Source: Geodermatophilus africanus (GTDB lineage: Bacteria > Actinomycetota > Actinomycetes > Mycobacteriales > Geodermatophilaceae). Taken from it: 64,000 bases of DNA. Positions 43,209 to 52,390 of this stretch are shown here, piece by piece. The notes below the pieces were generated by a model. The model worked only from the letters and a program-made list of their open reading frames with translations, was not told where the DNA came from and did no database searches. The stretch spans positions 124,001 to 188,000 of the forward strand of contig NZ_FNOT01000004.1 of NCBI RefSeq assembly GCF_900107105.1, read 5' to 3'. The translations under genes were made by a program, and so were the position numbers. Within the stretch, counting starts at the first letter, position 1, and each line of letters begins with the position of its first letter.

Positions 43209-44803
43209 CTTTAATGAAGTGCAGCTCGCAAGGTGAACTGCAGCGGTCCGTGTCGAGTCGCGTAGCGGGCCAGCGGTCGACACTCCTCAATGCAGACAGC
43301 CAGCGAGTGCCTGCGGTGCCTCGAGATGGCCACGTGGGCCCCGGATCGGAGGCCGTGGGAAAGGGCCTCCATATTGGGGTAGATCGGCGTTCAATCCTTG
43401 ATAAAGGGTAGACCCACGAGGGGCCTGCAGCACCACTTCTGCGAGGGAAGCGAGATTCAATCGAGCGACCTCAATGAAGGGCGGGCCACAACAGCAAGCT
43501 CCAGGAGGCCCGCAATCGCCTCGGCGCACTGCACTGCAGTCACTACTTAACAGGCAGACGGCAGTTGTCATGGACTACAGGTCGACAACGGGGACATCTC
43601 ACTAAAGTTCGACATCTCCCCAATAAAGCACTCCGACGAGAACAGGAGCAGTGTCGCAATCCCAGGCGACACTGTTCACTTCACGTGACCTGAATGAAGG
43701 GCAGTACCGTAAGCACCGCGGGCTCATGTATCCGATCGCCACGATCGCCCATCTCATACCTGAATGAAGGGTAGCCCAGGGTGACGGGCGACCAAGAGAC
43801 TGCAATGCCGATCATGTCCTTCGACTCCACCAACCCTGTGATCCCTCAATAAGCATCAATCATTGCGGAAGCCTAGGAGGGAGCTCGACGAAGGGTGGCA
43901 CATGGACTGCGGGCGCCCACAGTCAACCACATGTCCTCGATCGCATCCAAACTCAACGAAGGGCATCCCGAGAGGGGTCGCAGGGTGACCCGCGTTGTTT
44001 GGATCAATCGGATCCCCATACCTCGATGAAGGGCCGTATCGCGACTACTGCGCGGAAGCGAGTGCCCCTTTTCCGGCATGCGGTTATGCCCGCGTGAAGA
44101 GCAGCCTTGGAGGACTGCAGGACCTAATCGACGTAACTTCCCCGCCGTCGCCGTGATGGTTCCTCCGGGGAATGCGCAGATGGAGGCTGATGAGCCCCAT
44201 CCGAGACACTTCCTCAATGAAGGAGGCCGAGAAGGGCCTGACGGAGCGACTCCTAGGCACATTTGGCACAGGGGCTAAACTTCCTTAATGAAAGCGGCCT
44301 GAGTAGAACGCAGACAGCATGGTCGTCGGTGGGTGCTGCATTCTAGTCACCGGTCCTCAATGAAGGGCAGCCCTACAAGGGCTACAAGAGTTGCCCGCAG
44401 AGGCGTCGACTCGGCAGTTTACGGCCCTCAATCAAAGGTGACTCAGACGGGGTTGCAGGAAGCTTGCGTCCAAGAACAGCCTTGGCCGAGCCGGGTCGGC
44501 GGAAGTCTACAGATTCCGCAATCATCCGTATTTCCTAGACCGCATCAAGCCTCAATGAAGGGCGGCTCGAAGCGAGCCGCCGGTGCCGACTCGGGTATGA
44601 CGGTGCGAGATATTGCCGACCCGCCTCAATCAAGCGCGACCCCCGGAAGGGCTGCGGGTCGACCCGCCAGATTGCCATTAAGGCGCTGCACCATCCCTCG
44701 ATCAAGGGCAGCCCAATCAAGGGCCATAGTCGGATCAACACGACCTAACGCCCCGGCGACCCCGGCCCTCAATGAAGGGCAGTCCCTTAGAAGGAGCTGC
44801 AGG
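43209..44803 (-). CRISPR. degenerate CRISPR-like array, about 20 units, 70-76 bp period
   Basis: On the + strand units begin CCTCAATGAAGGGCAGCCC and end near GGGCTGCAGG. Read on the minus strand this is a hairpin followed by the handle CTTCATTGAGG, the form of type I-G (I-U) repeats. Recognisable unit starts: 43209, 43285, 43396, 43469, 43543, 43618, 43689, 43759, 43883, 43951, 44021, 44089, 44162 (weak), 44212, 44283, 44355, 44426, 44550, 44624, 44696 and 44767. Spacing is 68-76 bp; larger steps near 111-124 suggest lost or unreadable units. Hardly any two repeats are identical. The best-kept ones are near the cas genes and quality falls with distance. The array starts 27 bp past the last cas gene on the same strand, leaving no room for a leader. 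Confidence 0.8.
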
Positions 44804-44829
44804 TACATCACGCTACTACCTGTGCGGAC

Positions 44830-45897
44830 CTACGACGACGGCGGGCCCAGGGTCACCCCAAGCCTTGCGACGCGGCCCGGTAGGACCCGCCGTTCCGGTG
44901 CGCTTCCAGAGCCGAAGGTGCCGACCGGCAACAGAACGAGCGCACGGACGCCCTGTTGAAGCAGCCACACCTCATCATGCTGCGCCTTGGCGCAGCCAAC
45001 GTTGTCGAACAGGGCTGCATGCCCCCTGCCGGTCAGGGCCCGGCTGGCCAGTACACCTCTGAGCCGGCCCACCGTCCAACGATCGGTCCACAGTGGGACG
45101 ACGACATGGTCGGCCTTCCTATCCTCATGCACCTGCGTATTCCTTGATGAGGCTAGGTACGCCGCGGTATGGCTCGGCGTGTGGATCTGGTGGGCCACAG
45201 GGACGCTTGCTAGACCCCACATCGCCACCCAAGCCAGCGCGTTGTCGGTGGGGCCGGGTGGCCGTAGGTTGCCGGCGCTACGACTGCCAGGCTCATCCTT
45301 GCCCGCCTCATCGGTCCGCGTCACACCGGTCAAACCAGCGGCCACCTCTGCTTCGGACCGGGCAGCAACAGCAGCGGCGAGTTTGCGCAGCAGGGTGCCG
45401 ACGAACTCGCTGCCCTGATTGCGGGGCTGCATCTCCAAACGGCTGGCGCTATCGTCCTGTCGGGGCTTTCCGCGATTGTGATGCCACCACGACGGCTCCC
45501 CGAGCGCGGAAAGTAGCCGCAGGTCCAGTGTGGCCCGCTGCCCGGCCAGCCGGTCGACTTGCTCCTCACGGACCAGCCGCATCGCCGTCCACGCCGCGGC
45601 GTCCGGTAGTGCCTTGATCCGCGGGCTGAACAAGGCCCTGGTCCGGTCGTGCGGCTGTGCGGTCTGGATCCAGTGACTCGGCTCGATCGAACGCAAGGCC
45701 CGTTGGCGAACCGCTGCGGCAAGCTCATTCGGAGCAATGCCGTAGACAATGGCGGTAGGCGATAGTCCGCGGGTCCATCCGAGCCGGACTCCCTTGTGGA
45801 CTGTGGCCGCGATGGAAGCCGCGCCCCACAGGACCGCGTGGGTGAACAGCACGTCATGTTTGGTCGGGGCAAGTTCCGTCTGCGCTTCGGCGGTCAC
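44830..45897 (-). CDS. type I-G CRISPR-associated protein following Cas3 (Cas8-position/Cas3-extension-like)
   Basis: The 355-residue protein is encoded as the last cas gene; its GTG overlaps the cas3 stop (GTGA). Visible patterns include HAVLWGAASIAATVHKGVRLGW at the N-terminus, LRLLSALGEPSWWHHNRGKPRQDDSASRLEMQPRNQGSEFVGTLLRKLA in the middle and NALAWVAMWGLASVPVAHQIHTPSHTAAYLA. Size and position suit the extra subunit found beside Cas3 in I-G loci (Csx17/Csb3 or Cas3-extension groups). I cannot decide which from motifs. It probably belongs to the Cascade-like complex as the large or small subunit. Confidence 0.65.
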   Translation of the reverse strand: MTAEAQTELAPTKHDVLFTHAVLWGAASIAATVHKGVRLGWTRGLSPTAIVYGIAPNELAAAVRQRALRSIEPSHWIQTAQPHDRTRALFSPRIKALPDAAAWTAMRLVREEQVDRLAGQRATLDLRLLSALGEPSWWHHNRGKPRQDDSASRLEMQPRNQGSEFVGTLLRKLAAAVAARSEAEVAAGLTGVTRTDEAGKDEPGSRSAGNLRPPGPTDNALAWVAMWGLASVPVAHQIHTPSHTAAYLASSRNTQVHEDRKADHVVVPLWTDRWTVGRLRGVLASRALTGRGHAALFDNVGCAKAQHDEVWLLQQGVRALVLLPVGTFGSGSAPERRVLPGRVARLGVTLGPPSS

Positions 45898-48737
45898 GAG
45901 CCGGCCGCGCTGACTCGGCCGTCAGCCGCCCGAAGGAGTGCCTCGAGATAGGCCATAGCCCACACGCCGTGCTGCTCGTCGGTGTCCTCCACAAGCTGCT
46001 CCCACTCGCCCTCGTTAAACATTTCTTTGGCATCGGCGGGTAGGCCGTCGTTGGTCATGTCGAGAAGGGTCGCGGCGTTGTGCGGGAACCCGCCGCGGCC
46101 ATGTCCGTGCGTTGTTCCAACGAGCCGGGCCACGAGCCTGCGGGCGGGGTCCGGTACCTGGCGCCAGACGTCCAGCACCGAGCGTTGTTCATGCCGCCAG
46201 CCCGGTGGGAGCCCGGCAGTCGACCGGGCGGCGGCGTCGCTAGAAGGTCCGCGGGTGGCGCTCTTGGCCAACAGGGGATCGCCGTCGCGGCGACCGAGCA
46301 CGGCCTGAAAGCGCGGGTCGGCCTTGCCGTCGTCGTGGTGCCGCCCCGCCAGACGGAGCACGTGGATCTCCGGGTCGTCGAGGCCCAGGTGCTGCCCCAG
46401 TCCCCCCGCGGCCTCGGCGACGGCGTCGGCGTGCTGATCGAGGGGCACGGCGTCGTCGTTGGGCGTCCAGGTCTGGCGGATGTCTTCGTCGACGGCGGCT
46501 CGGCGCAGGTCGGTCAGGACAAGCAGGCTGGGCTCGCCGTCGGCGTCCGAGAACACATGCAGGGCGGTGTCCTTAACTCGCCCATGGCGCAGCAGGCCGA
46601 TGGCCGCATTCCTCATGGCCTCCAGATCAGCCACCCGCTCCGGAGACGAGACACGGCTCGGCGAAGGCCTGATGAGAAGGTCAGCCAGCGCCCGGCGCTG
46701 GTCCCGGGACCAGCGCCCCGCCATGCCCGAGGGCCCTTCGCGCAGGATGGCGCGGGCTGCCTCAGGGAGCTCTCCGAATGCCGACGCCGCCTCTGCTGGC
46801 GTTTGGGACGCAGTCCGCTCGGAGTAAGGCGGCAAGCGGATGGTTCCCCACCGCAGCGCAACAGTCCCGGGACGAATGGGCTGAAGTTGGCCGTCGGCTG
46901 TGACCGCCGCGTGTTCAAGCACGTCTATAGCGGGCTGACGAGTGTCCCCGGCCACCACGACCCCCTCGATGTGGACGGGCGCGCGGGCGTCAACCACGAG
47001 GATGTCCCCGACCCGTAGGTCATCTCCCTCGGCAAGTGTCGTGATCTCGTCACCGCGCTTGAGCAGCGGCGGCCCAGCCGCTGCGCGCAGGTCGGGCAAC
47101 AGCGAACGCAGTGTGCCGATCCGCACCGGAAAGACTTCGTGCGCCCGCGGTGGCAGCAGGCGCAGCAATCTCAACGCCAGCACCGGGTCATCCGGCATGC
47201 CGGCTCGGCAGATCAGCCCGACGTCCCGGTCGGCGGCCAGGTCATCGGCAAGCCATAGGTCCAGGTCGGGCTGGGCGAACGGCTCGATGCTGGTACGTGC
47301 CCAGTTCCAACTGTCAGCGAGCTCGAGCCGGCGGAGGAGTAGGCGGCGCAATTCTTGTCCGGGCGGCGCCTCGGCACGCAGTGACCATGGGGCCAACCCG
47401 TCCGGACGCTCGGCGAGCCGGTGGACCCAGGTGAGCGCCGCGGAGAGGTCACTAGGCGTGTAGGGCTCCGTTCCCTTGTCGGGGATCTTGCCCCCCTCGG
47501 GCACCGCCACGACCACGCGCGTTGCGCTCCGGTCGCCCTTGCGGTTAACCCTGCCACTGCGCTGAGCAAGGGCGGCACCCGGCGCTAGCTCAGTGACCAG
47601 CGCGGACAGGTCCAGGTCGAGGCCTACCTCGACCGTCTGCGTGGCGACCAACACATCGACGTCAGCATTGCCTGCCGTGTTGAGCAGACCGGGTCGCCGA
47701 CGACGTAGGTGGTCGACATCGGCCGGGCGCATCCGCCCCACCAGCAGCTCCACCGTCAACCCGGAGTCCCGCAGTAGCCGAGCTACCGCAGTTGCAGTCG
47801 ACACCCGGTTTACGACACAGCCCACTGTGGAGCCGAAGTCTGCTCGAGCCCGACGAACCTCGTCAGCGACGTGTCGGAGCGATGGAGCCGTCGATCCGAG
47901 AGGCCAGTCTTGGACGCGAAGGAGTTCGACCGGCTTGGGGTTTCGCAGACGTCGGTTGAGTACCGCATCGTCGAGGTCGTCCTCTTCCACACCCACCTCT
48001 CGGCCAATGCCGGGCTGCGGTGTTGCGCTGGTCTCGACGACCTGCAGCACCGGCACGCCCCCCGTCACGGTCGAGGCTGGGCGGCTTGCCAACTCTGCGA
48101 CGCGACGCGCCGTTACGAGGAACTGGCGGGAAAGATGTGCCTCGTCGACAACCAATGCAGTGTCGAAAGCCAGCAGCCCGGCCTCCCGGGGCCATGCTCG
48201 CCACGAGGAGCCATAGCCCTGCAGCAGCAGTCGGCTGCCAATCATGTCGGGCGTGCCGGTGAGGACGGCGCACATCTCCGGCAGGTCGCGCCAGCCGCGA
48301 GGCGGCGGCGCGCCTCCTCGAAGGCGGGCGGTGACTAGCGGCGTGGCGTCAAGTTGGACGTCGACTGCGGCCCGTAGTTCAAGTCGGAGGCTCTCCAGAA
48401 TAGTAGCTACGTCGCGAAGCACCCCGTCCTGGGCGCCGGCCAGCTGTGCCGCCACGTGTCGCGCGTGCTCGTGGTGGCTGTCCACCACCGATCGCCGGTC
48501 GACCACCAGGACAAGTCGACGAGGAACCCGCGGGCCTTGCCCGGCTGCTGCAAGGGCGTTGGCGAAGACATGGACATCGACGACGGCCGTCTTGCCAGCA
48601 CTAGTTGGTGCCACGATCCGGTCCGGCCATCGTCCTTCGGACAGCAGGAAATCCAGGAGGCGCTCCTGCCAGGAGAATGGCCGCTGTCCGGGCCGGACGG
48701 TGGCGAAGAAGTCACCGAAATCAGTTCGCGCTACCAC
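45894..48737 (-). CDS. cas3: type I-G Cas3 helicase-nuclease (helicase first, HD last)
   Basis: The 947-residue effector has SF2 helicase motifs: Walker A APTSAGKT (43-50), DEAH box VVDEAH (196-201), SATP near 238, TQTVEVGLDLD and QRSGRVNRKG. The HD nuclease domain is at the C-terminus, with HHDDGK at 800-805 and later His/Asp residues (THGHG; LLRAAD). The helicase-HD order is the reverse of most Cas3 proteins and is typical of type I-G (I-U). It unwinds and degrades target DNA after recruitment by the crRNA complex. All motifs look intact. It overlaps csb2 upstream and the next cas gene downstream. Confidence 0.94.
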   Translation of the reverse strand: MVARTDFGDFFATVRPGQRPFSWQERLLDFLLSEGRWPDRIVAPTSAGKTAVVDVHVFANALAAAGQGPRVPRRLVLVVDRRSVVDSHHEHARHVAAQLAGAQDGVLRDVATILESLRLELRAAVDVQLDATPLVTARLRGGAPPPRGWRDLPEMCAVLTGTPDMIGSRLLLQGYGSSWRAWPREAGLLAFDTALVVDEAHLSRQFLVTARRVAELASRPASTVTGGVPVLQVVETSATPQPGIGREVGVEEDDLDDAVLNRRLRNPKPVELLRVQDWPLGSTAPSLRHVADEVRRARADFGSTVGCVVNRVSTATAVARLLRDSGLTVELLVGRMRPADVDHLRRRRPGLLNTAGNADVDVLVATQTVEVGLDLDLSALVTELAPGAALAQRSGRVNRKGDRSATRVVVAVPEGGKIPDKGTEPYTPSDLSAALTWVHRLAERPDGLAPWSLRAEAPPGQELRRLLLRRLELADSWNWARTSIEPFAQPDLDLWLADDLAADRDVGLICRAGMPDDPVLALRLLRLLPPRAHEVFPVRIGTLRSLLPDLRAAAGPPLLKRGDEITTLAEGDDLRVGDILVVDARAPVHIEGVVVAGDTRQPAIDVLEHAAVTADGQLQPIRPGTVALRWGTIRLPPYSERTASQTPAEAASAFGELPEAARAILREGPSGMAGRWSRDQRRALADLLIRPSPSRVSSPERVADLEAMRNAAIGLLRHGRVKDTALHVFSDADGEPSLLVLTDLRRAAVDEDIRQTWTPNDDAVPLDQHADAVAEAAGGLGQHLGLDDPEIHVLRLAGRHHDDGKADPRFQAVLGRRDGDPLLAKSATRGPSSDAAARSTAGLPPGWRHEQRSVLDVWRQVPDPARRLVARLVGTTHGHGRGGFPHNAATLLDMTNDGLPADAKEMFNEGEWEQLVEDTDEQHGVWAMAYLEALLRAADGRVSAAGS

Positions 48738-50266
48738 CCCGAATCACTCCCATCCATTGACGGGGCGAGGAGCCCACCGCCCAGATGCCGGCTCTGGCCG
48801 ATACAGACCAGGGACCGTTCGTTGAGCAGACCCCCAAGAGAGAGCTGGGCGCGATAGGGCTGGATCACCCGGGTCGGATCGATGCGATGTGCATATCGGG
48901 AGAGGTCGCCGTCCATGACGCGCTGGACGGAGTACACCTTGAGACCCGCGGCTTGGACCCGCCGTGCCGTTTCCCGGTGACGGGTATCCCCGCGTCCCTG
49001 ACCGACCAGCTCTGCTCGGTCGCGCAGCACGAAACCGAAGGACAGCGCCACGGCATCGGCAATCGTCCAGTCCCGGCCCAGCGGGCGGGTGTCGGGGACG
49101 GCGGCCGGGCGAACGTCGAATCGGCGTCCCGCCGGCCCGTCCAGCCAGAAGGTCCGCGCCGACCGCGCGCGGAGCGGAGTAAGAGTGCGGACCGCTCGGC
49201 CCCAGGTGACATAGGGCAGACGTCCGAAGGCCTCGCTGACCGTGGCCAGATCGGTGCTGTCCGCGCCGGTCGGCAGCAGGACAGCCAGTACTGCCCCCTG
49301 ATGGGCGATGCCAGCGGCGCGGACGGCATTCGGCGTCAGAATCTGGATGGCCACCCGGTTGGCCGGCCGTGGGACACCCGGGAGGTAGGTGCCGGTGAGC
49401 ACTGCTGGTGCTCCGTCACCGACGATGGCGATGAGAGCCCGGTGGACGGCGATGGCCCAGCCGACGTGGTCGGCGGGACGGACTCGATCTTGTGTTCCGC
49501 CGAACCCGGCGAGCAGAACCGTGGACCATGGCCCCTCTGGTTCCTCGGCGCGGGACAGGCTAACGAACCGGGCGGCTTGCCGGCCGGCGTCGATGTAGGT
49601 CGTCGAGCGGGGGACCTCGCTGGTGGAAAACCTGTCCGCCGCGATCCTTGGAGTGCTGCGCCGGGCTGCAAATGCGTCGATGAGCGCCTCGGTACGGCCG
49701 TCCGCCGCGATGTCGACGTCGAGACCCTTCTCCGTCATGAACAGGTCGGCGTTTGGGTCACGACGGTGGGTTGGGTATGCCGTGCCGACCCGCATGCGCA
49801 CAGGGGTATCGGCGGTACCGAGGTGGGCGACGTCGCGGCACAGGGCATCCAGGCTCTCCTGGATGGCGGGCGACGGCCGGTCCGCCCAGGTCCATGCGAA
49901 GGCGCCATCAACCGCGATGAGACCGACTACGTCCCGGGGGACGACCTTGTCCTTGGGGCCACGGCCACCCTCCTTCACCAGCGTCCCTTCACGCCGATAG
50001 CCGTAGACGGTCGTTCGCACCTGAGCTGTGTTCGGCACCGCCACGCCGTCCGGCGGGTGCTGCTCTAGCCACTTGAGCGTCTCGAGATCATCATCGTTAG
50101 GGCGCAGCTCGTCGCCGTCAGTCATCGCGCGAGTGCCGGTCGCCGCCGCGCAGAGCAGCGCGGCATGTAGTCGCGCCGGTGATGGCACGGGGTCAAGATG
50201 CCCGCCCGGCGTGCGGGCCCGATAGGCACCGAGCGGCAATTCGGCGATGACCGCGAACTCTCTCAC
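48731..50266 (-). CDS. csb2: type I-G Csb2 (GSU0054 family, Cas5-Cas6 fusion)
   Basis: The 511-residue RAMP protein begins with a Cas5-like ferredoxin fold (MREFAVIAELPLGAYRARTPGGHLDPVPSPARLHAALLCAA). It ends with a Cas6-like part, SLGGLLNERSLVCIGQSRHLGGGLLAP, where the glycine-rich loop sits. In type I-G this fused protein caps the crRNA handle and cuts the pre-crRNA in the repeat. His-containing segments such as GDTRHRETARR may supply catalysis. ATG 50266 overlaps the csb1 stop (ATGA), and its own stop overlaps the cas3 start. Confidence 0.92.
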   Translation of the reverse strand: MREFAVIAELPLGAYRARTPGGHLDPVPSPARLHAALLCAAATGTRAMTDGDELRPNDDDLETLKWLEQHPPDGVAVPNTAQVRTTVYGYRREGTLVKEGGRGPKDKVVPRDVVGLIAVDGAFAWTWADRPSPAIQESLDALCRDVAHLGTADTPVRMRVGTAYPTHRRDPNADLFMTEKGLDVDIAADGRTEALIDAFAARRSTPRIAADRFSTSEVPRSTTYIDAGRQAARFVSLSRAEEPEGPWSTVLLAGFGGTQDRVRPADHVGWAIAVHRALIAIVGDGAPAVLTGTYLPGVPRPANRVAIQILTPNAVRAAGIAHQGAVLAVLLPTGADSTDLATVSEAFGRLPYVTWGRAVRTLTPLRARSARTFWLDGPAGRRFDVRPAAVPDTRPLGRDWTIADAVALSFGFVLRDRAELVGQGRGDTRHRETARRVQAAGLKVYSVQRVMDGDLSRYAHRIDPTRVIQPYRAQLSLGGLLNERSLVCIGQSRHLGGGLLAPSMDGSDSGW

Positions 50267-51498
50267 GACGCCTCGTCATCCTCCGCTACAGCGCCCCGCA
50301 CGACGTCCGGATGGCCGGTCACGGACAGTGCCACCCCTGACCAGGTCACACCGGCCTGCTGCTCCGCCTCCCGCAGAGCTGCTTCGAGCAGTGCATCGGC
50401 GGCCGCGATGTCCGGCGCGGTTAGAACAAGAGCCTCGCCGCCGCGCTGGTCGAGGGTCATGGTGGCGGCTCCGTCCTCGACGAGGTCGCAGTTAGCCCGC
50501 AGGTACAGCTCGGCGTCGCTACGCGCGAGGCCGTCCAAGGCGAGCGCCGCGAGGAGCGCCCGACAGGCGGCGTCGCCGTTAGGTCCGGCGCCGAAGCGCA
50601 TTTGTCGCAGGGCGGCGAAGGAGAGGACGTGGGTGCGAAGGATCGGGTCACAGGCCACGCCACCAAGCGCAGACAGAGCCGGGGGTATGCCACCGAAGCC
50701 GAGCTCCGCGGCAGTAACGGGGGCGTCCTGCGCCTTTCTTCCCTGCTCAACCATCTTGTTGTAGGTCTTGGTGCTGAGCTCGTCCCGCTGCGCCTCCGCC
50801 ATCTGCGCGAGTGCCGTCCCGGGCACCCTCATCTGCATCCCGACGGGGTCAATGCGGGCACCTCCCCGGCGACCTTCCGCTGGGACGCCGTGCCCGCCTG
50901 CTCCGCCGCCCGGAACGAAGCCGACGATCTCTCCAACAAGGGCGCTACGCCATCGGGCCTGCCGCGACTTCCGGCTGGCGTCCCAGCCGCCCAGCACCAG
51001 TGTCACTGGGCTAACGTTGAGTAGTGCACGGGCGTTGGCTGGGCCGGCGTCCCGAACGGCCCGGTAGGTAGGGGTTTGCGTGGTCGGGACACCGTCCACC
51101 GTCCCGGCTCTGATGTGGGCATCGAAGACCCGGTGCGGGAGTGTCAGGTCAGTGAAGCCCCGGACGTCCTGGCCGTCCCGGTAGGTGACCTGGACATGCG
51201 GTATTCGGGACAGCAGCGAGTGACCGTCTACCCGCGCCTGCTCCAGTTGAGCCTCGAGCCGGTTGAGCTGCGACTGCTTCGAGTCGATCAGCACGGTGTG
51301 GCGGGGTTCCCCGCCAAGGAACCGCCGCTCGTACACGTAGACGGACTTCGCGTCGCTCCCCTTGCCTTGCAAATACTTCGCTGGCGCGACAGCGGTGTGC
51401 AGTCCGCCGGCCGGACGCAGACGCGTGGTTGAGGAGAGACAGCTGGGACCACCCGTCGAGCAGGCGGTGAGCAGCAGGTCCAGGTCGATGGTCGTCAC
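50263..51498 (-). CDS. csb1: type I-G Csb1 (GSU0053 family, Cas7 backbone)
   Basis: The 411-residue protein has the Csb1/Cas7 pattern: RLRPAGGLHTAVAPAKYLQGK, VLIDSKQSQLNRLEAQLEQAR, FTDLTLPHRVFDAHIRAG and a central strand TLVLGGWDASRKSRQARWRSALVGEIVGFVPG. The motif RIDPVGMQMRVPG follows. It forms the helical backbone along the crRNA. The open frame extends upstream, but GTG 51498 (VTTIDLDLLL) gives the expected N-terminus. It is first of four overlapping cas genes. Confidence 0.94.
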   Translation of the reverse strand: MTTIDLDLLLTACSTGGPSCLSSTTRLRPAGGLHTAVAPAKYLQGKGSDAKSVYVYERRFLGGEPRHTVLIDSKQSQLNRLEAQLEQARVDGHSLLSRIPHVQVTYRDGQDVRGFTDLTLPHRVFDAHIRAGTVDGVPTTQTPTYRAVRDAGPANARALLNVSPVTLVLGGWDASRKSRQARWRSALVGEIVGFVPGGGAGGHGVPAEGRRGGARIDPVGMQMRVPGTALAQMAEAQRDELSTKTYNKMVEQGRKAQDAPVTAAELGFGGIPPALSALGGVACDPILRTHVLSFAALRQMRFGAGPNGDAACRALLAALALDGLARSDAELYLRANCDLVEDGAATMTLDQRGGEALVLTAPDIAAADALLEAALREAEQQAGVTWSGVALSVTGHPDVVRGAVAEDDEAS

Positions 51499-52023
51499 GG
51501 CGCGGGACCGTAACGGCAGGCTACGACAGGACCAGGGAGGACGGGGCACCCGTCGGATGGCACCGGTCCGCCGCACGGGATGTGGCGCCAAACCGCTGTA
51601 ACCATGCAACCAAGTAGGCAACCAAGTAGGCGCAAGCGAAGTACCCCGGTGAATGACGATGACACCCGTCTGCGAATAGGCCTGTGACGTAACTGCTGCC
51701 GTCTCCGGCTTTGACTGGCACTCGCCCGACGTAGGCTCGATCTGCCACGGCTTCTTGCCGATGGGCTTGACCCGAGGCCAGCCCATCCCGAGAGCAACCA
51801 GCACCCAAGGGAAGGCATGGCGGTCTTGGGCTTGGAGAACCGGCTCACTGGCGGGCAGCTCGCCGCGCTCGCGCCCGGAGCACGACGAGGCGATCCACCG
51901 GCTGCGCTGCGACGCACTCGCGCTGGCCGGCTCCCCCTGAAGGCGCCCGCTGTCCCTGCACGGCCCACTAAGGGTCACGCGGTCAGTCCCCGGCTGGCGG
52001 CCCACGTCGCTGAATGATTATGA
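51499..52023. other. region upstream of the cas operon with a tandem 12-bp repeat and gene debris
   Basis: A perfect tandem 12-bp duplication (caaccaagtagg twice, 51608-51631) lies about 110 bp upstream of csb1 and could be a control site. Further right, an ATG at 51817 with a GGGAAGG ribosome site opens MAVLGLENRLTGGQLAALA. A one-base frame change near 51875 leads to RPEHDEAIHRLRCDALALAG and a stop at 51940; this resembles a broken small gene. No adaptation gene (cas1, cas2, cas4) is present. Confidence 0.45.
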
Positions 52024-52260
52024 AGGTGTGAGGAGGCGGAAATCCCTGGCTTCAGCGTCCGGGAGCGTCGGTGTATCCTCGCCGGGCTCACCGCCTGGGT
52101 CCTTATTGGAAGCTTTGTCGATGAGCTTCGCGATCCACCCTTTGACCTAGCCCGGTTCCTCCTCCGCTTGGTCCTCGGTGGCCTACTGGAAATTGTCCTT
52201 ATCTGGCTTGTTACAGGGCCGTTCATACGGCCGGGCGACGATACGCTGCGCCGTCCCTAA
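52024..52260 (+). pseudogene. possible truncated membrane-protein ORF
   Basis: The frame reads EEAEIPGFSVRERRCILAGL, TAWVLIGSFVDEL and DPPFDLARFLLRLVLGGLLE, then IVLIWLVTGPFIRPGDDTLR, and stops at 52260. The alternation of charged and hydrophobic blocks (two membrane helices) looks like real coding sequence. No ATG, GTG or TTG lies between the preceding in-frame stop and the conserved part. It may be the end of a gene that lost its start. Confidence 0.4.
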
Positions 52261-52390
52261 GGCCGCCGTTGAAGTCAGCCATCCTGGTGTCTGAGCGGCC
52301 CACTCAGCCTGCGTCGGTCGGCCATTAGGCACCTTCGCTTGATCCCCTGGTCTTCCGTTGCGCCGCGGGGCAAAGTCTCTTGGACTGCGC

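Noticed and set aside
43396..43620. Treating the array as a series of Rho-independent terminators or an attC/integron array
   Set aside because: The constant CCTCAATGAAGG side, the 70-76 bp period and the adjacent type I-G cas genes fit CRISPR repeats better; attC sites would have R'/R'' core sites and carry gene cassettes, which are not present.
45982..51067. Many open frames antisense to the cas genes
   Set aside because: They are Arg/Ser/Pro-rich shadows of the strongly supported minus-strand cas genes.
51499..52390. Hidden cas1, cas2 or cas4 gene upstream of csb1
   Set aside because: No frame in this stretch shows Cas1, Cas2 or Cas4 motifs; only short debris and a possible truncated membrane ORF are visible.
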